DNA from: Phascolomyces articulosus
Lineage: Eukaryota > Mucoromycota > Mucoromycetes > Mucorales > Lichtheimiaceae
Length of the DNA stretch: 64,000 bases
Direction: 5' to 3'
Assembly (NCBI GenBank): GCA_025677815.1
Contig: JAIXMP010000041.1
Location: 1 to 64,000 of the forward strand
A program made the position numbers and the translations under genes. Shown in pieces: positions 24,168-34,112 of the stretch (positions are counted from its first letter, which is position 1; each line of letters begins with the position of its first letter). The notes under the pieces are model-generated. The model had not been told where the DNA came from and ran no database searches. It saw only the letters and a list, made by a program, of their open reading frames with translations.

Positions 24168-25136
24168 TATAGAATTTGGTAGGTTTTTATATAAGAAATA
24201 GAAAATGGACAGTATGAATCCTTTGAGACTTTTCTTAAAGGTTTATTATGAGAGTTATGAATTTGAAATAAAATTAATTAAAGGGTTTTTACAATTACTT
24301 TTACAATGGCATATTTATACTTTTTTATTCTATGATAGATGAGGGCTTAGTGGAGTATTATATATTATATATAACAAAGTTAGGTCCTTCTTGTATAATT
24401 ATTTCTTTTATGAGGATAGTAGTAATATGGGATCCATAGGATCTGTCATATTCTGAACTATACTCTATAATAAATACTGATATTACACAAAAGGCATAGC
24501 CTAAGCACATATACAAATAAGGAAACTTAAATAATCCTTATGTAAAAAAGGAAATTAGTATAATTGCATAATGATATACTACCTTTATATAACTCTCTAA
24601 AAAGAAAACATCAAAGAAGATGTCAAAGATAAAAGGCACAGCCTTAGACCTATCCTTATAACTACTCTCATAAACGATAATAATTATCATATCCCAAAGG
24701 TCCCGATTCATCCATCCAGAATATAGAATAGTATAAAATAAGTAACTAAGCCCACATCTTTTATAGAATAGAAAAAGTATAAATAAGCTATTATAAATGT
24801 AATTGTAGAAAAGTAATTCAACTTTGATTGTAAAAATCTTTCTCTTCATTAAAAAACCTATAACAAAGTCTCAAAGGATTTACATCGTCCGTTTTTATAT
24901 TTTATTCTAATCTAAAATTAACCAAATTCCATAGGATCAAGTGCAAGAATATGGTGCACCCTTTGATCCTTTCTTTTAGATTTTATTGTAGTGTAGTACA
25001 TTGTTATGCAATTTGACTTAATTTCCTTTTTAAAACTGAAGGATTTGGGTTTCCTTATTTGGTCATGTTCTTTGGGCTGAGCCCTTATATGATATATATT
25101 TTATAATGGAGTTATTTTATTATATAGAATATAACA
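24168..25136 (-). mobile_element. solo LTR family A, interrupted by an LTR of family B
   Basis: The flanks CAGAT at 24163-24167 and 25137-25141 form a 5-bp target duplication. The other family-A copies (46952, 57284) begin TGTGGAATTTGG in this orientation; here the start is TATAGAATTTGG, two G-to-A changes. Without the nested insertion the length is about 475 bp. TATA and AATAAA-like sites are in sense order on the minus strand. It is inserted 44 bp from the IS630-like element. Confidence 0.85.
24444..24933 (-). mobile_element. solo LTR family B nested in LTR A
   Basis: The 5-bp duplication GGATC at 24439-24443 and 24934-24938 flanks a 490-bp sequence. It starts TGTCATATTCTGA and ends ACCAAATTCCATA. 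It matches the copies at 30956-31442 and 49437-49928. Removing it restores the family-A consensus ...CATAGGATC-AAGTGCAAG. Confidence 0.9.
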
Positions 25137-25539
25137 CAGATACTATAGATATGCATGCCTGTATAATGCATTTTAGAATATCTTTTTTATTCTACATGTT
25201 TCATCTTTCCTACTACTACTTTATTTAATGCTATTTAACTCCATTCAGCCATATTTAAATGTATTGAATATTTTTTTTTCACAATAGAGGGAAATTTCAA
25301 CTACAAAAAAAGAGGCTAACCTTCTAGTCAAAAGAATACTTAAGGCCACAATGCTGGTCATCCTAAAAAAGTGGATAATAAGCAAAAAAAATATCTTTTA
25401 TCTCTATTAATATAACTATATAGTATATCCACATATTCATCTTAATAACAAATTACAATAATATTACCAAATATAAATAATAATAATATATGTATTGGTT
25501 ACTTCATAAAATAATAATCAAATATCCAAAACATAACAA
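25137..25539. other. AT-rich island filler
   Basis: There is no recognisable coding sequence. The stretch is rich in TA and contains short direct repeats typical of decayed transposon DNA. Confidence 0.5.
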
Positions 25540-25863
25540 TGTTATGGTGCATACTATTATAATGATATACAACCCATAAGGTCATTGATTAATATAATAT
25601 CTAAGGATATTAAAGAGATATGATGGATGGATGAATAGATGGTTGTAGATAGAAATATAAGAAGGATTAGATATTCTAGATAGAAATGTAGATCATTGAT
25701 ATTAGTATATATATTAGAATAGCCCCTTATATTTTGATGTATATAAAAAGAGGGATCTTACAAACTAAGATCCTATATTGTTTTTATCTTCATATACTAT
25801 AGTTATTACCTTTCTCTCTATCTCTTGCTATTATCTCTCATGCTTCCTCTACAGTATCTAACA
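25540..25863 (+). repeat. LTR-like repeat, family F
   Basis: It starts TGTTATGGTGCATAC and ends CAGTATCTAACA (TG...CA), about 324 bp. An inverted related copy lies at about 56475-56798, sharing AAGATCCCTCTTTTTATATA and TATAAGGGGCTATTCTA on its strand. No target duplication is visible, so the LTR assignment is tentative. Confidence 0.55.
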
Positions 25864-26540
25864 GAACCCAATTGTAAGTATATAATGTTGGGCCTGTACT
25901 ATTACAAACAATATCATTTATTATAATCTGAATCAGTACCATAAATGCCTATATAATATAATATATAATATAATAATCTAAAATCTTACACTATAATACA
26001 TTCTCAATAACTATGTCTCAGGATAAAGATACCTAATCATATAAATATAAACTATTATTATAATATAGAATAATCATATCTTTTATCTTATTATTGATAT
26101 ATTATTAAAGACTTACATTGATTCTTACTTAGTTCTATCTATCTCATATCTTATCCTTTCATATTCTTAATCTACCTCTATCTTATATATTATTCTATAT
26201 ATACAACAGACTCTCAATAATAATGATAACAATAATCTACCATCATCAAGCTCATCTATTAATAGTATAGCAATGCCTATATAGTAAGAACCAACATTAT
26301 TATTAGCAGAGGATGACTATGTACTACTTAGAGTGGGTACAGTAGTAGATTGTAAAAAAAATTGTAAATTTTCAGCAAACTAGGATTATAAAATTCAAAT
26401 AGTACTATAACTACTGTTTATAGCAGTGGTGGATTATAACTTCAATTGCAAATAATAAACTTGTGTGCATAAAAAAATAAGGTCCCAATACTGTGTAAAA
26501 TAATCTCTTTTAGCTTTATTTATCTATCTTAACCTTTAAA
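25864..26540. other. AT-rich, probable upstream part of the PIF/Harbinger relic
   Basis: There is no open frame and the base use is strongly TA-rich. The stretch precedes the ATG of the PIF-like pseudogene and may include its 5' end. No terminal inverted repeat was found. Confidence 0.4.
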
Positions 26541-27442
26541 ATGAATATACAATTTCAGCAACTTTTAGTTCAAGCAACAGCCCTTAAAGAAGAAATCTAG
26601 AGTAATTAGGATAAATCAATATATATTTTGTAATCACTAACTGAGAGAAAGGTGTACATTATAGCCAAATATAGAATGTGTGCCCCTAATAAAAATTGTA
26701 GATGACAGCTTTTTCATTAGTATCTCATAGAAGATTACTTTAATGAAAACTATACTTATAATGCTCAAACATTTCATCAATGATTCTATATGCAATGTCC
26801 TCTCTTTTATATATTGTAGAAGAGTTGAACACTAATTATTATTACTTCTAACAAAGATATGATATAGATAGTGACCTCAGTTTTTCAACAATACAAAAAG
26901 CAACAGCAGCTATACAGAGTTGGCATATAGTGGTCCATCTGATGTAGTAGATGATTATATTAGAATGGCCCTATTTACTACCTAATTAATAATAAAATGA
27001 TTCTATCAAGCCATCATAAAATCTTATGGTAAAACATACCTTCATTCCCCTACTAAGGAAGATTTGAAATGATTACTTACTATGAGTGAGAGCTGTGGAT
27101 TTCCTAGAATGCTTGGCTCTATTAATTTTATATACTAGAGATAGAGAAACTATCCTATTGCTTTGCATTCTAAATACACTTTAGGGGGCTGGTCATTAGT
27201 TCTCTATATTATTTTTTAACATTTGTTTTTATATTATCGAAATGTTCTAATTTAGTCAATTTGATTATTTTTAAAATTAAATTATAAATTTAAAAAAAAA
27301 ACAAAATTGAATTTTTTATATTCTATTGAGTATTGCTCAAAAGATTATAAGAAAGAATATGAAACATTTTACATTTTGACATTTGTCTAAGGTTATTAGA
27401 TTTCCCTGATTGCTTTTTAAGTTAAAAGATCGAACAAAAAAA

Positions 27443-29359
27443 ATGAGCAATGAGATGAAATGGTAATAAAATCGAATGTAAAAATAAAGAGACAGATAAG
27501 AATATAGTTGAGAATCTTTTTATTGTTCAAATTTGCTCATATTTATATGTTTTGTCTATCTAATGTAATGATGTTGTTCACTAGATCATTCTAGTACTAT
27601 GTTTCACTGACTTTAATTAAAGGACGATTGATATCCAATTATTCAAGTGTATACGCGTACTTGGTTCTAGATATTTCTTTATGTACCTAGCAATAGGTGT
27701 ATTATCCTATTTAGTAATCATTCTTCATCTTTCTTCTGTATTCCAGATTATTAGTAATAAGGAACAAATCAAGAGTGATATAGTGTGTTATTGGTTATAT
27801 CATGTTTTATTATGGAATGATGTTTAACTGGTTATTTATGAATGAGTGAATCTATCATGTATTAGTGTGGTTCACCACAAGCAATACTGATATTCAAGAA
27901 CAATTACAACTAGAAATTTATAAGTTAATTGAAAATAAATGGTTATTCTTAAATACAGAATGGCCTTATATACAAAACAGATTTAACTATAGAACAGAAA
28001 TAAAAATACTAAAAAAGATTCAATAAAATCTATAAAAGAAATTTTATTAAAACAATTAGGATATATACCAGTATATTATTTTTTAGTAGTATTATATGGC
28101 AATAAAGAGTATCCTGGTCCATATAAAGAAATTGAAAAAGGCTTAATATTATTATATCATATTGTTTCAGGTAAACCAGGTAAAGATATGCATGAATTTA
28201 TACCATATACTACATTTTATGACTTATATAAAAGATTTTGGATAACTAATTATACTGATTTAAATAAAATTGTAAAAAAAGATTTAAATGAATTATTTTC
28301 AAATATTAAAATTAGAATATTGGCTGCAAAACTAAATAATCCTGATGGGTTTAAAAATGTAACATTATTTCTTGATGGCCATGATGGAAAAATAAAATAT
28401 TATAATCCAAGTGAATCAACAAAAACATTATATTCCTATAAATTAAAAGGACCAGGTATAAGAACACAAGTTATAAATGATATGAATAATATGATAATAT
28501 ATATATCTGATAGTGAAAAGTGTGCTATTGGAAATGATGGAACAATGTTTTTAAATATGAAATTGTATAAAAATAAAATATATGAAGCAGATTGTATAGG
28601 ATTTGATGGAGGTTATGATTTATTTATAGATAAATTTATTAATCAAGCTGATGATTATAATAGTAACAATAAATTTGATAAACGAAATTTTGTATATCCA
28701 ATAAGAAAAGAACAGAATATTAAAAGAAAAATTACAGAAATAGATTATAACAAAAAATTTAGAAGTTTTAGATCAGGTATTGAAAATCAATTTTCAGTTT
28801 TAGCATCTAAATTTGATAGATTCAATAATAATAGAGCTGCAATTCAGATATCAGATATAAAATACTATAATTTACAGTTTCGTGTTGCTTGTATATTAAA
28901 AAATATATGGAAAATAGTAGAGGATTATAATATTGAAGCTAAACCATATCATATGTTATGGTATAATGATAGTTTTGAATTTCCAACTAAAATAACAAAA
29001 TTAAATTATATATTTAAAAATGAACAAGAAATTAATAAAGAATATAATGAAATGATTGATATACAAAATAATTTTTTAAATCTTAATATAGATGATATAA
29101 ATATGATAGAAGAAGTAAATGAAATTGTTAATGAAAATGAATTAATAGAATCTTCTAAAAAAAGAAAAAAACAAACAAACAAAAAGAAAATACTTATGAA
29201 GTAGAACAGATTTTAGATCATATGGTAGATAGTAGAGGCAAGTATATATTTTATGTTAAATGGTCAGGTTATAGTGATGATGATAACACTTGGATTAAAG
29301 AAAGTAATTTTAATACAAAAACTATAGTAACAGATTATAAAAAATTAAAAAATTTATAA
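27443..29359 (+). pseudogene. DDE transposase with C-terminal chromodomain, copy 1 (best preserved)
   Basis: It reads MSN, then after the nested LTR TDIQEQLQLEIYKLIENKW. There is one frameshift near 28017, then an intact stretch to 29204, and a second frameshift near 29196 before the chromodomain. Conserved blocks are EYPGPYKEIEKGL, MHEFIPYTTFYDLYKRFW, a first Asp in TLFLDGHDGKIKYY (about 28365), a second Asp in IGFDGGYDLFIDKF (about 28600) and a Glu in FRSFRSGIENQFSVLASKF (about 28770). The order D-D-E and the 3-bp duplication suggest the IS5/Harbinger (DDE_Tnp_4) group. A Lys-rich linker leads to a chromodomain (about 29200-29330): YEVEQILDHMVDSRGKYIFY, then VKWSGYSDDDNTWIKES, with the aromatic positions Y, W and W present. 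The chromodomain presumably steers insertion to, or tolerates, methylated-histone chromatin; this is inference. Confidence 0.85.
27451..27879 (-). mobile_element. solo LTR family C, inserted after the start codon of the chromodomain-DDE gene
   Basis: The 429-bp LTR (TGTGGTGAACCACAC...TTTCATCTCA on the minus strand) is flanked by perfect AGCAA duplications at 27446-27450 and 27880-27884. It separates ATG-AGC-AA from T-ACT-GAT. A near-palindrome, TGTGGTGAACCACA, forms one terminus. Confidence 0.92.
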
Positions 29360-30279
29360 AAAAAAATATTTCAATAAATCACTAAAGGAACTATTTATTT
29401 GATAATAGCTATGAATTTATATAAATATTAATAATAATAGTTATTAAAAGATCAATAGAATCTAAATTAGTCCTCTTAGGTAAAGAGGGTAGAGCCACTA
29501 AAATATTGGAAGTTGTTACAACTTAAGACCTATAGATTTAGTATTCTTTCTTTAGTGTTCCTAGATCTAACAATGGCGTTAACATCCTATATAAATCCCC
29601 TTTGTTTGATAGTATTGTTCAAGGCCATATACCTTCTGTAAAATATATAGTTAATGGCTATAAATATAACTATAGATATTATCTGGCTAATGGGATTTAT
29701 CCTAAATAGGTGACGTTTGTGAAGAGCATCCCTGCCCTATATAGAAATAAAAAATAAGTACATTTTAAGGATATATAGAGGATATAGGGTTTATATACAG
29801 ATGCCTCCTATAGTATAAAATCTAACTTTATATATAGTATTTTGCTACTAGATAGGAAGGTGTACATAAGGATATTGAATAAGTATTTGGTGTCCTTTAA
29901 GCTTGCTTTACAATAGTATGTGAGCCTAGATGTACTTAGAATGTTCCAGAATTGTCCAGTATAATGAAAACATATATAATTCTGTATAATATGATTGTTA
30001 AGAATAAATGGGACATATATAATTATAATAATAATGACATTCTTTTATATGATCAATACACTTTCATAGTTTCCTATCTTTTTTATATAATGGTGAGTCT
30101 GCTGATTATATTACTTATAGATAAGAGCAAGAAGTCAAGAGTGGCTCTATTTATAAAAGACTGCAGGAAGATCTTATTAAACACTTATAGAGTTTCCATA
30201 GAGATGAATAAATATCTATATACTAAAAAATCTTTTTTTTAAGATATTAGAAACACAGTCTCTTTGTTTTATTATTAAA

Positions 30280-30840
30280 TGTCTTCATTAGCATGATCAT
30301 TTTCTATTTCACCTTCTACTTCTTTAATTCTAGCTTCTTCTTCTAATATAACTATTTCGTCATTATATTCATTACTATAACTATTATCCTCTTCTTCTTC
30401 CCTCTCTATTCTTTTGAAAATTAATTACTGTTTTCTAGTATAATATACCTTTTGAAGTAGTGTTATATTGGTTATATTAACACCTAAGATTATATGATCA
30501 GCTATAGTTTAGGCACTTTTAGTAATAGATTTTAAATATTTGATCTTTTTGGCATTGTAGATTATGTTGTTATGAACTAATACTAATTGCTCCTTCTTCA
30601 TTTTAGCATCATCATCATTATCTGTACCATACTTCTTTTTTAAGGCTTTCACCTGCTACTGGCCTATTAGTCTCTCATAGTTAGGGTCTACCTCTTAAGG
30701 CTCATTACTACTTTTGGTATATACTCTCTACTTCTCCTCTTCCTTTAATGAGTCAAAACATTCTTTAAACTTAAGAAAGCCTTTATAGTGAGAGGTGCTG
30801 TTTTTTTATAGTGGTTGATAGTGCATTTAAACTATTTTAT
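30280..30840 (-). pseudogene. PIF/Harbinger ORF1-like (Myb/SANT-associated) relic
   Basis: The minus strand encodes a charged, helical, stop-interrupted protein (blocks YKGFLKFKECFDSLKEEE, YGTDNDDDAKMKKEQLVLV, NNIYNAKKIKYLKSI, then RIEREEEEDNSY). It is convergent with the PIF transposase and ends about 40 bp after it. PIF elements typically carry a second Myb-like gene of this kind. Stops fall at Gln and Trp positions. The N-terminus is missing or lies beyond the LTR at 30956. Confidence 0.6.
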
Positions 30841-30955
30841 TTTGTTTGCTTAGTATATGTTTATATTTGATATAAGAAGAAAACCTATAGAGAAGTAATA
30901 ACCTAATTCTTACTATTTTCACCACTTCATTTTTATCTTATAATCATTAACAAGC

Positions 30956-31442
30956 TGTTATATTCTGACACTATACTCTATAATAAACACTAATATTATA
31001 TAAAAGGCATAGCCTGAGCATATATACAAATAAGGAAACTTAAATAATCCTTGTGTAAAAAAGGAAATTAGTATAATCGCATAATGATGTACTACCTTCA
31101 TATAACTCTCTAAAAAGAAAATGTCAAAGAAGATGTCAAAGATAAAAGGTGCAGCCTTAGACCTATCCTTATAGCTACCCTTATAAATGATAATATTTAT
31201 CATATCCTAAAGGTCCTAATTCATCCATCCATAATATAGAATAGTATAAAATAAGTAACTAAGCCTACATCTTTTATAGAATAGAAAAAGTATAAATAAG
31301 CTATAGTAAATGTAATTGTAGAAAAGTAATTCAACTTTTATTTAAATCTTTCTTTCCATTAAAAAACCTATAAAAAAGTCTCAAAGGATTTATATCATTC
31401 ATTTTATCTTTTATTCTAATCTAAAATTAACCAAATTCCATA
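30956..31442 (-). mobile_element. solo LTR family B
   Basis: It runs from TGTTATATTCTGACAC to ACCAAATTCCATA (487 bp) and is closely similar to the copies at 24444 and 49437. The flanks CAAGC and GTTGG do not match, so its duplication has decayed or one side was rearranged. Confidence 0.85.
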
Positions 31443-32225
31443 GTTGGCTTTGTGCTGTACATAGAATTAAAGTTGTTAATAAAAATAAAAGTAATAAAAA
31501 AACAATAAGTCTTTTGAAACATGATTTATTCAAATCTAAGATAAATTCAAAGATAAAAATCTATTCTATTCTATATACATCTTGGTCTATTTATATGATT
31601 TCATTTTACATTACATATAGAGCATATTATTGATAATGGAGTATAAAGGGTTTGGGTGTGTAAGCAATCCTTTGATCTGATGTCTGATTATAGCAGATTA
31701 TAAATAATTAGGGGTGCTAGTCCTCTCTTAAAATTCCTTAATAATTTATTTCTATGACACTACAGGCTTAGACTTCCATCAAAATATATATATTGTTATA
31801 TTTTTTATAAGTTGAAACCATGAAGATAAAACCACACAAGTAAATAACCACATAGAATAACCATAAAGGAAGAGAACCATGAAGGTATATATGAGATAAT
31901 AAGATAGATAAAAAGATGCTCTTTATTTTAATAAATATTCTAGTATTTATATCTTTTCTAAAACTACTGCACATAATAATGATAATGATGATAATAAAGT
32001 TTAGGATAATAATATCACTAATAATACTAATGATAGTGGCTGCAGATAATGATGATACAATAATATAGAAGTAGTAGATAATATAATACAGAAGGATATA
32101 GCAATAGATGATATAATAGAAGTAAAGAAGTGTAATAATGCTAAGCATGCTATATATATAGCAATAAAAATGGTATGATCAGTATTAAAAATAGCTGATC
32201 AATAGTTACAACAATATAACAGGTT
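31443..32225. other. AT-rich island filler
   Basis: There are simple TA/AAT-rich stretches and no supported ORF. The minus-strand open frame at 31768-32148 is low complexity (Ile/Tyr) and is a composition artefact. It may include the other end of the PIF relic. Confidence 0.5.
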
Positions 32226-32587
32226 TGTTGTGGCAGAATTATCTGTGTTACCCTTTTCCTTTTTTTTGGACACTTCTTGTATTATTATTTTATATCTAAA
32301 AATAACCATCTTTAATAACTCTTCCATATACTTCTTGCTAGGCACATTATTATATCATAACTATTATCAGTGTCATTGCTAAGATATGTAGCATCCATCA
32401 TCACTAAGAAACAAAGTATTACTAGCAACTATCTATATTATTAGTATTATCCATTATAACCTAAAAACATATAAATATCCCCTCATTATTAAACAATAAA
32501 AAATCATCTTTATGTTCTCTTTAAATATCTTATTATCTTTATTATTCCTATTGGCTATGGTATTATCCACCAAAAATAATTACAACA
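32226..32587 (+). mobile_element. older solo LTR of the Ty3/gypsy family
   Basis: This is a diverged copy of the gypsy LTR (TGTTGTGGCAGAATTATC...AATTACAACA) with a 4-bp GGTT duplication at 32222-32225 and 32588-32591. It lies 15 bp before the 5' LTR of the nearly complete element. Differences from the young LTR are largely C-to-T or G-to-A. Confidence 0.85.
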
Positions 32588-33011
32588 GGTTTCAACTTAT
32601 AATGTCGTAGCAGAATTATCGGTGTTACCCTTTTCCTTTTTTTAGATACTTCTTGTACAATTATTTTATATCTAAAAATAATCATTTTTAATAATTCTTC
32701 CGTATACTTCTTGCTGGGCACATTATTACATCATAACTATTATCAGCGTTATTGCCAAGATGTGTAGCATCCATCATCACTATTTTTAATATTAACGTCA
32801 TTGCCAAGAAACAAAGTATTACTAGCAACCATCCATATTATTAGTATTATCCGTCATAACCAGAAAACATATAAATATCCTCTCATCATTAAACAATAAA
32901 AAAGGATCTTTATGTTCTCTTTAAAATATCTTATTATCTTTATTATTCCTATTGGCTACGGTATTATCCGCCAAAAATAATTACGACAATTGGTAGCGAA
33001 AGAAAAGGTTC

Positions 33012-34112
33012 ATGTCCAACCATAATAACCCATACAACCCCCCAAGCAATTTTCAAACTTACCGAACACAAGACCTTGAGATTACTAACGAAGACGAAGA
33101 TTTAACAACTACAAGACCTGAAATTAATTTTGAAAATCCACCTACAAGTATGCTGCAAGAACAACAGAACAATGATATGACGGCGTTGATACAAGTATTG
33201 ACAGAGTTATTATCCAAGAAAAATAAGGAAGACAAGGATGGCAACCAAGAAGAAAAAGACACCACTCCTATTTTTCGTGCCTGTATTCGTGAACCCGACA
33301 TGTATCATGGTGACTGAAGCTTGGATGCTGTCATTGGTTGGGTGAGGTCTGTTGAACGATATCTGGAAATGGCTCAATTAAGTAAGCAAAAATACGTAGC
33401 TTATGCTGCCACTCTGTTACGTGATGAGGCTGACACATGGTGGCGCCAACAAGAAGCAATGGCCGATATTACTGATTGGATGGAGTTCAGGGAACGTTTC
33501 CTTGCCAATTTCAGTCCCCCAAATCATACTCAATTGGCTCGTGATCGTTTAGCCGCGTTATTCCAGGATAGTACAGTAGCACTTTATGTGTCACAATTCC
33601 AAGCTGCCTGGTCATCAGTATCAACGATGATGGATGAAGAAGCCTTGGATCGCTTTCAACGTGGGTTGGATCCTACCATTCGGTTACAAGTAATGACCCG
33701 GTTCCCAACCTCGGCAGATGAGGCAATGCGATTAGCTTTAGCTGTTGAAGCTGCACAACAACACACTCAGTCTATCCTATCCGAAAAGAGTCATCCACCT
33801 TTCCAACAGCAATACCGACAACAAGGTGTACCCGAATATCTCCGCTCATCTGGTGTTGCACCAATGGATTTGGATGCTATTCGACCAAGACAACAAGGAT
33901 TCAATTGGCGGTCAGCAGGACGTGGTAGTAACAACTGGCGCGGTGGTAATTATGTGCGTGGTGGTGGTAATATTGATAACAAGGATTGTTACAATTGTGG
34001 TGGCCTTGGTCACATTGCTCGTTTCTGTTCGTCTCCCCGCCATCAAAATCGATCCAAAAACCAATATCAAGGACAATCGTACCAGGGAAAAGGCCAAACG
34101 CGTCGGGATTAA
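33012..34112 (+). pseudogene. gypsy gag, one in-frame stop
   Basis: It starts MSNHNNPYNPPSNFQ. The retrotransposon gag domain includes DTWWRQQEAMADITDWMEF and LYVSQFQAAWSSV. A CCHC zinc knuckle reads CYNCGGLGHIARFC (about 33985-34030), preceded by a Gly/Arg-rich nucleic-acid-binding stretch. A TGA at 33315 interrupts an otherwise unbroken frame. Gag overlaps pol, which lies in another frame, so pol expression would need a frameshift. Confidence 0.88.

Larger units (their letters stand above)
27184..29475 (+). mobile_element. chromodomain-DDE transposon, copy 1 (TTA target duplication)
   Basis: This is a small DNA transposon inserted in the PIF relic. The ends are GGGGGCTGGTC... and ...TTAGTCCTC, giving weak 7-bp terminal inverted repeats (GGGGGCT / GAGGACT). 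TTA duplications lie at 27181-27183 and 29476-29478. Without the nested LTR (27451-27879 plus 5 bp) it is about 1.86 kb with one gene. Removing the element restores the PIF reading frame, which confirms the borders. Confidence 0.88.
26541..30242 (+). pseudogene. PIF/Harbinger transposase relic, split by a chromodomain-DDE transposon
   Basis: The N-terminal half (26541-27183) keeps the PIF pattern, for example SLTERKVYI, DDYIRMALFTT and the block reading SCGFPRMLGSI (about 27090). The first catalytic block then reads NFIY-stop-R-stop-RNYP where the family has DCMHW.W.NCP. The C-terminal half resumes at 29476 with LGKEGRATKILEVV, then SPLFDSIVQGHIPSVKYIVN, YYLANGIYP, and an EVFGVL-type block with NMIV. 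The split is exact: ACT-TTA-GGT-AAA is restored if 27184-29475 plus one TTA is removed. Many Trp and Gln codons are now stops (TGG to TAG, CAA to TAA). No function can remain. Confidence 0.85.

Noticed and set aside
24538..24849. Apparent ORFs in the LTR-B copies (also near 30958-31203 and 49521-50031)
   Set aside because: They lie wholly or largely inside non-coding LTRs and recur only because the LTR is repeated.
31768..32148. Minus-strand ORF rich in Ile/Tyr
   Set aside because: It is low-complexity translation of TA-rich DNA, without domain or codon signal.
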